A DNA stretch of 64,000 nucleotides, taken from contig JAULBX010007996.1 of assembly GCA_032358255.1 (NCBI GenBank), positions 1 to 64,000 on the forward strand. The letters are read 5' to 3'. Positions 37,428 through 50,500 of the stretch are shown piece after piece. The position numbers were made by a program, and so were the translations under genes. Under the pieces are notes generated by a model. The model was not told the origin of the DNA, searched no databases, and worked only from the letters and a program-made list of their open reading frames with translations. Each line of letters starts with the position of its first letter. Within the stretch, counting starts at the first letter, position 1. The DNA is from Heterotrichella gracilis (lineage: Eukaryota > Sar > Xanthophyceae > Tribonematales > Xanthonemataceae).

Positions 37428-37891
37428 GTTTGGCAGGGCATGGCAACCACCTTTAAGATTTGTTGACCACTGGCGGTCGTTAGGAGCGCCTTCAGGGGGA
37501 GCACACAGAGCGTATACTAGCTGGAAACGGGGATCTCACTACACAGCAGAATTTCAAAGTGCTTTCTGCACAGTGTCAGAATGCGGCGCACTTAGATGCG
37601 CGTTCAAGTCAACTTGCAGTGTCAACAATACCTGAGGCCCTGCCAGTGCCTATGGGTGCCTCAGTTTCCCGCCAAGTACTTGCCCGGATGCGGAGCCAAG
37701 CTGGCGCAAGCTATCAGCGGTGGGTAACCCAACAGTTGATGAACACGCGTACATATAGCAACTGCACTGTGTCTGTCATTCCACAGCAATCAATATGGTA
37801 AATATAGCAATAGTGGCGGTTGAAACCACACCGGGCCACTGAGAGTGGCTGCAGTGGGTCAATGGTGTGCGCGTAGCAATTGGGTGCACAC
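37428..37891 (+). repeat. long direct repeat, copy B
   Basis: Partner of copy A (35841-36359). Together with the internal ~1.07 kb the arrangement resembles a small non-coding terminal-repeat element such as a TRIM, but I did not find a primer-binding site or target duplication. If it is one, it is an old non-coding fossil with many differences between its ends. Confidence 0.75.
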
Positions 37892-38569
37892 TTATGGGTA
37901 AAATCCTACTCACCAGCTGGAAGATGATAAATATTTCATTGATTATTGTGCTGCAAAAGTTGTAACAGAAGCTACATTGAAATAGGTGCCAGTGCCTTCC
38001 ATTTCAATCTACACAAACATAATATTGTAGGCTGTAGCTGGCTATCTTATGCAAAAGCACAAAGCTGCTAAATATTTAAACCCATTTTAGTAAGACCACT
38101 GGTGGTTTGTCATCAATGTCAAATAAATGCAATATTATGTGGGTTTGGCACAGAGCGCGACAAGAAATAAAATAATATGTATTGCATCATATCCAGGGAA
38201 AAAACATTCTCACTGGTCATTGTCAAATATATTTGTGGGGGTACTCTTTATTGTCAAGCAATTCCTTGTCAGGTTCATTCAGAGTCACGTGCCGTAAGTA
38301 GGGTCAAGTCTGTCATAAGTCAACATTCACTGCGCGCTAAGCCATCACGCCAGGGGACAGGCACCAAAGTTGCTAGAGCAACTTCAAATTTCTATTCCGC
38401 TCCTTCCTGGGGACCCGTCCCTCATACTGCCACATGTGCGTCTATTCCAACGCCTCTCGTCGCCATCTTAGCCATGCCGATCACATATCCTACTCGCAGC
38501 CCGATCGCACACACCGATCCCAGCTGATCACTGCTGATCACCGCTGAAGCCATGCTGATCCCACGCCCC
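37892..38569. other. AT-rich flank downstream of the ACCase gene
   Basis: No gene seen. Moderately AT-rich to about 38230, then normal composition. It should hold the 3' UTR of acetyl-CoA carboxylase, transcribed leftward. Confidence 0.4.
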
Positions 38570-41500
38570 TCACACCCCCTCCCCCTCCCCGTCCCCTCCC
38601 CTGCTGCCCCTCATGCTCCGGTACACCCCTGACCCCCCACCCCCACCCCCCTGGGCCACCAGCGCACTGAGCTGCAGGCGCAGCATGGAGTCATCCGCCA
38701 AAACCCCCTTGAGGGCTTTCAGCAGGCCCTCCTTGCCCTCCTGGCTGCTCAGGAGGCCGCACACGGAGCGCTCGGCGGCCTCGGAACGGAGCGCCTGTGT
38801 GTGTGGAGTAGGGTTTAGGGTTTAGGTTCAGGTGGACAATGGGGATGTTTGCGGGGGTTGGGGAAAAAGGAGCTGGTCAGTGCCTAAAGTGCCAGTGGCC
38901 ACCAATGATACCACACACCACATGGGATTCTTGACTGTACAATTAGGATGTTGGAGGAGTTGCACGTCGTCCGCCAGAACCCTATCCCCCCCTGCCCCCT
39001 CCCACCCCCTTACCCTCAGCTCCTTGGCAATGTGCGCAGCAGCCGCCCCGCTGTCCGCCCACGCCATGAAGGTGGCATCGTCCCCCCACAGCGCGCAGCC
39101 CCCCACCGCATCCGCAGCCGCGCGCGCAGCAAGGGGGCCGCGGGATGGCGAGGCGGGGGCGGCCAGAGGGGAGGTCACCGAGCCAAAGTACCATCCGGTG
39201 AGCATGTCGCGTGCGCGGGCGCGGGTGATGGCGGCATCGGCGGACATGATGTGGCGCAGGAGGGACTCCTCGGCCAGCCTGGGGGAAGGGAATTGGTAGG
39301 GTTTGCCACGAGTTGACGTTGGGGTTTTAGGGTTTTGTGACATGGGTTGCATGATTTTCACTAGCTGTTTTGACAGGGTTTTGGGTTTAGGACGTGGTGG
39401 GCCAGGGCCCAGGGTTTTGTTGGGGTGTCAAGACAGGGTTTCCAAACGAAATGGCTTATGCTCACGAGTCAAGACAAATTCATAGTGACGCTACCCACAC
39501 GGGCCAACCCCCTCCACCACCCCCAACCCCACCCCACCCCCATACCCACCTGCGCCGCAGCCTCCCCGCAAACACCTTCCTGGCGTTGGCCCACGGCACC
39601 ACCCCGCGCAGCACCCCCACCGCCGCCATGCGCTCAGGGGTGTCGTGCAGCTCGGCAAAGGCCACTGCCAGCTGGCGGTACACGGGCAGGAGGGCCTGCT
39701 CGCGCGCACGCACCGCAGGGTCCTGGCGGGGACCGCCTTCGGCCTGCACGGGGATGAAAAATATGAGTTGGGGCTGGGAAAGTTTGTGTTGAGGATTTTG
39801 TTTGCTTGGTGAAGTAGAATAAGGGCTGTACCATGTAAATGCATAATTACAACCACAGCGTCAAGTACCACAAGGCAATGATGCAAGTCCATACACACAA
39901 ACAAATGCAGTGGTGTGGGATACCTTGCATGGGAATTAATATCACACCCACCTTGAGCTTGACGATCACTGGGTCGATCCTGTGCATGGTGGCGATCAAA
40001 TCCCGCTCCCGGAACTTGATCTCAACCATCCCCTGGGGCTCCAGCACATTCCCCCTGGCCCCAGGATCCGCATACATCTCAATCATATCCGAATTTATCT
40101 GGGAGTCGACCACCACCCACGCACCCCCACGCAGCTCTGCCCCGGGGGGCAAATACACGATCACGGGGTGCTTGTATGTGCGCAGATTGTCCACAATCAG
40201 GGACCCCGCCTGGAGGACCCCCTCGAAAAGGTCCCTTTGGCCGCCCGAGAACCCTCGCCAGTTTGCTAGGATGAAGAGGGGGAGTCCCTCCTTGCCAAAT
40301 TCCTCAATAGCCTGTGCGGTCTTGAGGGCGGAATCTGGGAACCACACCTGGCCGGCCTGTGGGGGAGGGTGGGGGGGAGGGTAGAATCAGGGGGGAATGG
40401 GTACTTGTTTATTTTCTCAGGGTGGATAGGTATGGTAACCAACAAATAGGAGACCATTTCACAATCAGCCCAATGGCTAATTCCCATCCTTTGTGTAGTC
40501 CCGTATCAGGGGGCATGGGGTAATGACAGTGGGTGCATGTGTTATTGTCCCGGTTCCAAGCCTTGTTCAGGCGGTTCAGGCATGCAGCACTTCTCTCAAC
40601 CACATCTCCGACACAAATGCTCGCCGTGCGCAAAATGCCCCCCCTTCAACCCACCCACCTGTGGAATCACCCGCTCCGTGGAATCAGGCATGCCGGGGTC
40701 AGCAGGCAAGTTGAGCATCACAGTCTGGGTCTCCACAGCCACCACACCCACAGGGATGCCATCCAGCCTGGCCCTCCCAGTGACCACAGTGCGTGCCCAC
40801 CCCGCCTGCGCCTCCCACCAGCTCCCCCTGTCAAATAGCCCCCCTTGCCAGCCGTACACGCTGTTGGTGGCGTCCTCGCGCCCAGCGATGGCGCAGCGGG
40901 GGTCCAGCTTCTCGCCTGGGAGGAAGGTCGGCCCAAATGTGAGCAATATGAAATAGAAATATACGTGGGAATAGAGGGGATACTATGCCGCAGTGCAAAT
41001 CAAAGCATGTGAATTTGACACGAAAGATAGTTACTTCTTGACTACCCAAAGGAACTGTTTACAGCAAGGATATAACGCCGCCCGTGATGGCGGCGCAGGG
41101 ATAAAGCTTCACCCATTGGAAATGACCTACTGTGAGGTGAACTGATTAGGGTTTACCCCCCACCAGGTATGCCACTGGCCTGTCCACCGGGTCTGCAGGC
41201 GCTCTTTAGGGTTTAGGCTTTAGGGTTTTGGTTTTAGCGTCTAGGGTTTACCCCCACCTTGCAGCGGCAGGTACGCCACCGGCCTATCCACAGGGTCTGC
41301 AGGCGCCAGGGGCAGCGGTTCCCCCCCCGTGAGCAGCGGTGCGTATGCCAGCCACCTCAGCACCGCCTGCGCCCCCTCAAGGTCGTCCTTCACAACGTAG
41401 TGGGACACCCCGTTCACACCCATCACCTGCAAGGGGGTTAGAGAGCTGTTTAGCGTATAAAATTTAGGGTTTAGGGTTAGGTGGATGGGTGTGTGAAGAG

Positions 41501-44500
41501 GTTTGGAGGATAGGGGTGGGAAGGTCGACCTCCGGTCCTTGGCGGCTGATGGTGTCCCAAATGTAATGACATACAACTGCGGGCCAGGGTTGCTATGAGG
41601 CGAGTGTACACATCACACCCCACCCCACCGCCACATCCGCATACCCTACCCCCCACCCCTTTGGGGACCCCCAGCTGCTTGTGCCTTGTGTACACCTCCC
41701 TAAACCCTACACCCTAAAACCCTAAGCCGGCCCCCACCTTTGGCCCCCCCAACTGCATGTGGCTTGTGTACACCTCCCTGCCCAGCAGCTTGTTGAGTGC
41801 AGAGTAGCCGGTGAGGATGATGGGCTGGTCGTCGCGCTGGATGCACCTGGGGGAGGGGGGTGTTAGGGCTTAGGGCGAGGGGCGAGGAGTTCAGGGTTCA
41901 GGGCAAGGGCGCTAGGTTTCAGAGCAAGAGTGTTAGGGTCCAGATTGAGGTTCCCCAGCAAGCGGTAAACTAACCACTACTGATCAGGGTGCAGCCGCTA
42001 GGGTTCTGGGCCAGGTTCTCAAGAGCCCTTGATGCTTTCTCCCTCAAACAAGAAGATAAATGGAAATACAAGAAAGCAAAAACATATACAAATCTCCCTT
42101 TTCCCCACCTTCTCCCCAGCCTGGCCAGGTACGCCCCGATTCCCACGGTGCGCCCACTGACCAGCGTCACGCTGAAGCCCTCGTGGAAGGCCTTGGAGTA
42201 CACACTGGCGATGGCGCCGCTCCCACTCAAACACTCCACACCATAGCACTCCTCCCCTCCTATCACATCTGTAAGCTTGTATCGGGTGGTGTCGCCGACC
42301 ACGATGGGGGTGGCGCGCACCGGGGGTGTGCCGCCGCGCGCGTTGAGCGATGTGTAGTCCTCGTGCGTGAGGTAGAGGTAGTGGAAACCCTTGGAGGGTT
42401 CCTCCGGGCTGATCCACTCCACCTGCGGTAGGGTTTTGGGGGGTTGAGTGTAGGGTCTGGGGTAGGGTTTTATGATCCAGACCTCCCATCGGCGGCCCCG
42501 TGGTCACACCCTCCATAGGGTTTCCTATGAGTTCCCCATGACTTGACCCTAGCACACACACCATCAGGGTACCCTTTGACCCAATGCCCACTATCGCCCT
42601 CGCTCATGAGGTGACCGCATGGTACATCCAAACCCTAAGGGTTTCCCAGGCCCTTCAAGAGTATTCCTCCCCTCCTTCACCCCTTTAACTTCTCCTCCAC
42701 ACCCTCCCTAAGGGTTTCAATCCCCACCTGCAGGCACCTCTTGACCTCCTCCGCCATGCCCACCCTTGCCCCCGAGTTTGCCGCCAGGTACACCACGGGC
42801 AGGCGCTCCTCCAGCGCATACTCAGTGGCAGCAAGGAACAGCGCGTCCTCTGCGGGGCCAAATGACCCCTGGCTGTAGGTGATGTCGTTGGCGATGGCAA
42901 CAACCTGTAGGGGAACAATTGGTTTAGGGTTTAGGGATAGTTGGGTGGGGATGGTCACAAAGTCGTCCTGTTGCTTTTCTAGCAGCAACCATAATAGGCT
43001 GCGGCTGTGGTGCCGTCAGTGCGCACAGTCTTAGGGTTGAGCAAGGATTTCCCTAGGGTTAACACGCCTGTCACGCAGCCACAGCCTGCGTCGTTAGGGT
43101 TCGTGTGTTTAGGGTTTGCCAAGGGTTTAGAGGCTCAGGGTTTAGGGTTGTGCTAGGGTGTACCTGCCTGCCCTGCGGGCACTCTGGCGTCTTGAGCGTG
43201 AACAGCCATGCCACCACCCCCACGGTGTTGCCGCCAATGGGTCTCGACACGCGCTGCAGGCCCGCCACCTGGCTGTCGCAGGGGGGGGAGCCACATGGCA
43301 CGAGCTCCTGGGCCTCCACGAGGCGGCCTGGTGAGGGGAAAGGGGGATTAGAAACTGGGGAGGAAAAACACATACAATAACAGGAATTTGGTGCAATGGT
43401 AGGAAATTATGTGGGCGGGAAAAAGAAATTTAAAACAGGGGAGGAGAAGGGGTTTGGGAACGCCACCTGGCACCAGCTCCTGGGCCTCCACATGGCGGCC
43501 TGGGTAGGGGAGGGGGTAAAGGGAAATTGGCACAGGCGAGCCTTGGCAAGGGGAAGAAAGGGGGGAATGCATTCATTTGTGGATGCATGTAGGGCAGTTG
43601 GTAACTTTGACCTGGACTATGGCCCCAACCTAGTCAGGCTCCCACTACCCCACGCGCCTCACCGTTAGGCGGCACAATGCCTGGTGGCCCGGTGACCAGC
43701 CTCTGTGCCCACAGGTCCTTGAGGGCATTCTCAAACAGCGCGGGGAAGTCGTAGCAGTAGGTGGTGGAGTGGTGGCGGGCAGCAAGGCGGCGCTGCTGAA
43801 GGATCTCTAGCGGCCTGCGGGGGTTGGGTTTAGGGTAATTGTGAGGACGCCTTAGGGTTGGAGTGGTGGCGGGCGGCCAGGCGGCTCTGCTGCAGGATCT
43901 TAAGGGGCCTGCTGGGGCGGTTAGGATGCGGGTTGGGGCATTAGTCAAGGAATTTGGTGCAAGGCGCCATGCCGCGCTGCTGGTGGGTAATTACCCTATA
44001 GCGATTACATTCTCTGCAAAACTCAATGGCAATGATGTTCGGCTGATGATGCATACAAGATTTCCGCCAGGTGACAAAAATCCAAGCAGACAGCCTTACG
44101 TTGCGCAGCTCAGCTGGAGTCCTTGCAGGGATTCCTGCACTTCACATTTTGCATCTGCATTGCACCTGCGTGGACAGTCCATTCCTACTGCTGCTACACA
44201 CGAAAACCCACCCTCCTGACCCTCCCAACCCCCCACCAGTAGCTGTCCAAATCTTAAATCCCCATCCCCCACCCTCCAACCCCCACATGTGGCTGTCCAG
44301 CACCCCCTGTATCCCTAAACCCTAAACCCTTACCCTACACCCTAAACCCCGCACCTGTAGCTGTCCAGCACCCCCCTCCCGTCCAGCGCCCCCGGCGAGT
44401 CCGGCCCTGTGTGCTTTGACAGGTACCTGAGGTGGGGGGTGGGGGTGGCGTGCAGCGCCTCCCGGTACACCTCGACGTGCTCCTCCCCTGTCTCGTGGCC

Positions 44501-47500
44501 TGCGGTGGGGTGGTGGGTGGTGGGGTGGTGGGGATGGGGGGTGGGGTTGCAGTGCCACAACACAATGGTGGGTGCAATGATGAACTGCAACTGAAGTCAT
44601 AACTGCAGTATGCATGCAAAGAACTGGCACAAGAAAACGGGAAAGGGTTGAGGCATATACTAGTCCCCAGGGAGCTGGCAAATGTATTGACATTGGGAAT
44701 TCTATTCATTCATGACTCAATAGTTAGTTAGTTACATGCATTCCAGCAATGCAGCCAGATCAGCAGTCAGTCTTGCACATGACTCACAATAACAGATTGA
44801 AAATCATTAAGTGCAATGATTCGCCGCCAAAACCCCTTATTTAGGTCTCCAACGCCACCATGTCGAGTTTTCTACCACCACCATCACCCGACACCCCCTC
44901 TTTACCACCACCCACCTGTTGGTATGCACACCACCACCCTCCACGCCCCGCTCCTGTCCGACACCCTCAGCCGCACCTCCCACTGAGCAACACCCGCGCC
45001 ACGCAGCTGGGCAGCCATGCGGGCGCCCACAGCAGCAGCAGCAGCCCTCAACGCACCAGCAACCTGTGGTGGAAGGGGTGGTGGTGGGGATGGTGGACTA
45101 AGATGGGCCACAGTGTGAATGACAAGCCTTTGCCCTTGGATCGGGATGAGGCATACACAGACATCCCTACCTTCAAGGGTTTGAATGTAGACCTCACTGT
45201 CGTAAGTGGTGTACGTGCATGCGCATGTGCATGTGTGTGCAAGCGCTTGCAATAGCATGCGAATGAGTGGGCATGTAGTGTGTGCTTACACGCATGCTGG
45301 TGAGTTTGTGCGTGTTTTCTGGGTGACAGTGCACTTTACCTTAGCTTCCTCCCTGGGTGCGCTGATGGGCAGTGGGGTCAGGACTGACAGGAACACATGC
45401 ACCCAGTCTGCAGGCTTGCTGCCCCGGTCTGCAGAGGGGGAACATGGATTAGGGTCATGGGTTGCGGGGGAATGATTCAACGCCGCCTCGTAAACCCTAG
45501 GCCAAACATTGCGCATCTGATTGACACTAGCGCCACCATGGCAGCAAAAACACCTGAGACCCCAAACAAAACCCCACACCATGTATATGCATATGACCCT
45601 GAAGTCAGTTCTTTGGCCGCCAACCACATCTGCCCCATTGCTCTCCTATCACCACCCACCTCTAGATGCCGCAGCCATCCTGTCCAGCTCCTCCAGCGCC
45701 GCCCCCAGGCTTTCGCTCACCTCATCCATGGCGCTGGCAGCACATGCCGAGGGATCGCCGGAGTAGGTGGCAGCTAGCAGCGCGGGGCGGCCCAGCTGGC
45801 GCACCAGGCCACTGTGGTGTGTGTGTGGAGGACAGGGAGTGAGCGAGAATATGTAGTGGTGTCACACCACTTCATATAGCAACCATGCACACCATCCTAC
45901 CAAAATGGCCCCATCAACCTATGACCTCTACTGGATCAATATTCGCACACACACTCAACAGCCTCTCCCAGCGACAGGAAGTGGTGCGAGGGCCGCTCCT
46001 GCATGGAGTAGGTGTGCCACTGGCGCAAACCCTAACAAACCCTAAACAAACGCTAACGACAACACCTAATACTAACCCCTGAACCCTAGACCCTGCCCCT
46101 CACCGTATGAACAGCCTCTTGAGCGACAGGAAGTGGTGTGAGGGCCTCTCCTGCATTGAGTAAGCGTGCCACTGGCGGGTGCGGGAGGGGGAGTATGACA
46201 GGGCCCCGCACCCAACCAGGCTGCGCAGCTCAAGCAGCTTGGCCGCTGGAGGTTCGACCTGAAGTGGTGGGGTGATGCATTTCAATATAGGGTTGGTGAT
46301 TTACCCTAAGCAGTAGGGTTGATGATGTACGCTATGCATTAAGGTCTGTGATTTACTCTGTGCATTAATGTTGATGATTAGCCTATGCGTTGGCAGGCAG
46401 CTCAACCTGAAGGTGTTAAGATGTGTATCAGGGTTGACGACTGTACCTAGTGCATGGGCGGTCAAGGTATGGGGAGGTAATAATGTTCATTTAATGTGGC
46501 AGCTGTGTATGCCAGGGAAGGGGTTTGACAATGAGTCATATTGAGTAATCCCCTGCCCCAACTTCCCTAACAGCGCCAATCCCCCATTCCCCACCTGTGC
46601 CAGCATTGGGTCCACTTTGAACTCTCCCGACTCCCTGTCCAGCACCATGCCTGTGCGCCAGGGGACCACACCCGCATGCTTGTACAGCACGCTCACGGTG
46701 GTGAAGCCTGCAAGGGTGGCAGGTGGGGGGGTAGGAAGGGGCAAGGTGTATGTGTGTGTGTGTGGAGAGAGGGGCCAGGGGGCAGCAGCAGGGGTGGTGG
46801 GTGGTTGGTGGGCGGGTCAGGGGCAGTAGACATGGGCAGTGCTGGTGAAAACCTTAGGGTATGTGCCGCCCCAACGGTTACCCTGAACCATTAGGGTAAT
46901 TGCACCGCAACCAGTAGGGAAACCGTTAGGGGTATTCTGAACCTTATTAACCCTGCTGAGACAACCCAAAATCCCTAGTATGCAACCATTAGCACTACAC
47001 CAAAGCCTCCCATCCCCCATTGCTCACCGTGCCGCTTGAGCACCCCACCCAGCGCCCCCACCGCCGCCGCCACATGCGCGCAGGCCCGGCTCCTCTCCAG
47101 CGCTGCGTTGGCACCCCCCTCCCCTTCATCCATAGCCACACCACGCAGCGCAGCCAGTGCGGCGGGCAGCAGGGCGGCTGCGGCTGGGGTCAGGCGCAGG
47201 GCGGCGTCGCCGCTTTGGGTGAGTACCACATGCAGGCTGCCCTCGTGGAGGGTATCCAGGCCTGTGGGGAATAGACTTTGCGTTTAGGGTTTGTGTTTTG
47301 GGAGGTCAGGGTTTGGAGGTGAGATTTGTGTGATGATGATCCAGGTTTGGCAGGGTGTGGAGGTGTGAAAGGATTTGGGGGTTAATGTTTAAGGTCCAGG
47401 CGCAGGGCAGCGTCGGTGCTTTGGGTATTGTGTCATGATGACATGCAAAATGCGCTTGCAAAGGGTGCCGGGACCTGGGGGAGAGAGTTTGTGGTCAAGG

Positions 47501-50500
47501 GTGTGGGATTTATAATGTTCCCAAGCTGCAGTGTTCAGCTCACCTATGATTTTCACAAGCTGGACAGCGGCAAATAACGCAGAACGGGCATCACTAACAC
47601 CACACAGCACTGCCTCTAAAGACTGCCATGACTTTGTGCGTGCCTGCATAATCGTGATATTTCCCCACCCATTTACATCCCTCACCCACCCCAGCCACTA
47701 CCCACCTGCCGCCACCACCGCCTGCCTGAGCGGCCCCAGCACCCCCTCCAGTGCCCCCAGGCCCCCCACCACCACCGCAGCCCCAAAGCCCTCGTGGGCA
47801 GCGGGGGTGCCAGCCATCCCCGCCTCCTCATATGCCCACAGCGCGGCGGTGGTGGTGGGGTGGTGGGGCAGGCGGGCCACCTCCGGCTCCCGCAGGACGA
47901 AGGGGTAGTAGATGCGCTGGATGTAGGTGAGGAGGGCGCGGGTCTGTGGGGGGTGGGGTGAGGGCTGGAAGTGAGTGGCAGTTGCGAGATGGTGAGGAGG
48001 AGTGGGTGTGGGGGGTGGTATATGTGCGCTGGGGGCAGGTTTAGTACCCGGCGCCCCCATCAACAGCGTTTTAAACCCTTGACAAGGGTTTTGCTGCCCA
48101 CCTTGAGCACACCATATAGGGTTTCCAACCACGAGGAGGGTTCTCCCCACCACCCACTTTGAGCACACCAGCCGTAAAAGGTCAATGAACCCTAATGACA
48201 GATTTCAGCCACCCACCTTGAGCACCTCATCCTGGTGGTCCAGCAGCGAAGCCAGCGCATCCTCAACAGCCGCAGCAGCCTCAACCAGGGTGGCCATCTT
48301 CACAGCAACCTGGCTATCCCCCCGGGGACCACCACCACCACCACCGCCACCACCGCCACCGCTGCCGCCAGTGGTGGGTGAGGTTGGTGTGGCCATGTGT
48401 GTGAGGCCCCTGTACAGCCCCTCCATGACTGTCAGGCGGCGGGCGGTGGCGGGGGAGACGGCCTTGGCGGGCAGGCCGGGCTGCATGGGGAAACAACTCT
48501 TTCGTTAGGGTTTTGGAAGGGTTTGGAGGACAGGCGGCTGGAAGTGGATGCGCCCCTCTACCCTCACATGACAAAGCCCCTTGTGCTGGGGCATTCTTCA
48601 TGTGGGCAGCCCCTTGAGCTGGCGCACCTCCCATCACTCCCAGATGTGTTAAATCACATGTCCAGCAAACAAATACAAGAACAAGCAGGCGAGTGACTGC
48701 TGTTGCCATGGTCCAACACAGATTGACAACATGAACCATAGATGTTGTTTACAAATCGATGTGCAAGGGTAGAAGGGATAATGAGGTACATAACGAGTTC
48801 CAATATTTACATTCCCACCCCCACTCACCAGTCCCTGGGACTCTGAGAACATGTCCAGTCCCGACAGCGCCCTTGCACACACCGCCCTCAGCTCGCCCAG
48901 TAGGCTGTGCTCAAGCAGCTGCTGGGCAAGGGTGGACACCTGGGGGAAAGGGGTTGTAGTGGGTGGAAGGGATTAATTATGGCGTGTGTGGTGGTGTCTG
49001 TGATGGTGTGATTGTGTCGGAGTTTGTGGGGTGGAGCGTGCAATGGGGATATGTGACAGGATATGGGACGGGAATTTGATGATAGGGTCCTACAATGAGC
49101 ACTGGGCGGGAATCAGGTGGTTCTGTCATCAAAGGGTGTTACAACAGCGGACTCAATCAACACCTGGGCGGGCATTGCTGTCCTGCACGTCATAAGCGAC
49201 TGACCTGGGGAACCCCACTCATTGCGGCCAGCGCCCTGAGCTGCGGCCTGTAGTGCTCGGGCGCGGGCAGCACCATGTCTGACATGAGGGTTCCTGGGTC
49301 TTAATCGCTAGCTTTGAGGTCCACGACCTTGCGCAAAACAGTTTCGGAATCCACTACCTAGGGTCCATTTCCCCTCCCACCACCCTCCCACCCACCTGGG
49401 GTACCCCGCTCATTGCCGCCAGCGCCCTGAGCTGCGGCCTGTAGTGCTCGGGTGCAGGCAGCACCATGTCTGACATAAGGCGCGAGGTGAGTGCGCACTT
49501 GTTGGCCAGGCCCTGGTGGGACAGCACCAGCTCCACCACCTGCTGCAGCTTGCCCTGCTCTAGGTATTTCTGCGGAGGGGAGGGGGTCAGGGGTTAGCTG
49601 GTAGGCAAGAAAAGGCGTGGTGTATTCTGAGCTGCAGCAGGCTACCACCTCTTAGCCCTATTCTTATAATACGACGATAACAAGGAAGAGGTATAAGAAA
49701 TGGTTTATACTATGACAATGGAAAAACAGGCATGCAGGTAGATACGCATTGTCATTTTGCAAACTCAAAATTGATTGCGTAGAAGCAAAGGGTGAGATCC
49801 TGCATTGCCCTAGAGATTCTTCCCATCCCCCTTTGTCCACCTTGCGCAGCAGCCTTATAACTTGTCTTCAACCCTAAAACCCTAAAACCCTAAACCCTAA
49901 AACCCTAGCCTCCCACCTTGCGCAGCAGATGAATAATCTCTTGCTCAGTCAGCTGCGCAACGCCTTGAAACTTGTCCTCAACATGCAGAAACTCGTCCAG
50001 CAGCTGCACCACAAGGGCGCGCGCGTAGGCCTCCTTGCCGTGTGCGTGGCCGCTGGCGATGCGCAGCAGGGGGTCGAGGGAGGGGGCCAGGGAGGCACGG
50101 TCGGGGGCGGGGATGGACTGCAAGGATGGGGTAATGTGACTTTCTGAGAAAATTAGAAGCAGAAAAATGCAAAAGATAAAAAACGAATACTGGGCTGTGT
50201 GGTGCGCGCAGTTGTAGGCTAGATGCCCTGCAGGTGGACCGTTTTGGGAGGGTTAAATACATGTGTGCACCGGATCACAACTGTGTGGACCGTGAGAGTG
50301 CTGGCCTTAGGTCCAGCTGGTGAACAGAAAACAAAGGCATGGCATTATTCTAACAACAGACATTCACCACCACCGCCACAGCTCACCCGCCCTCCACCCT
50401 TCACCCACCCACCCACCTCCATCACCGCCTGCATGGCCTCTGTCAGCTGCTGGGAGGGGAAGGCCCCCACCGCCTGCAACCCCCCTGATGCCACCCCCAT

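Noticed and set aside
36562-37504. Long minus-strand open frames reading as Leu/Trp/His repeats
   Set aside because: They are translations of the minisatellite at 37100-37375; open only because the unit lacks stops.
38832-39316. Plus-strand frames at the ACCase 3' end
   Set aside because: Antisense of the exon at 39014-39278, which matches the carboxyltransferase C terminus.
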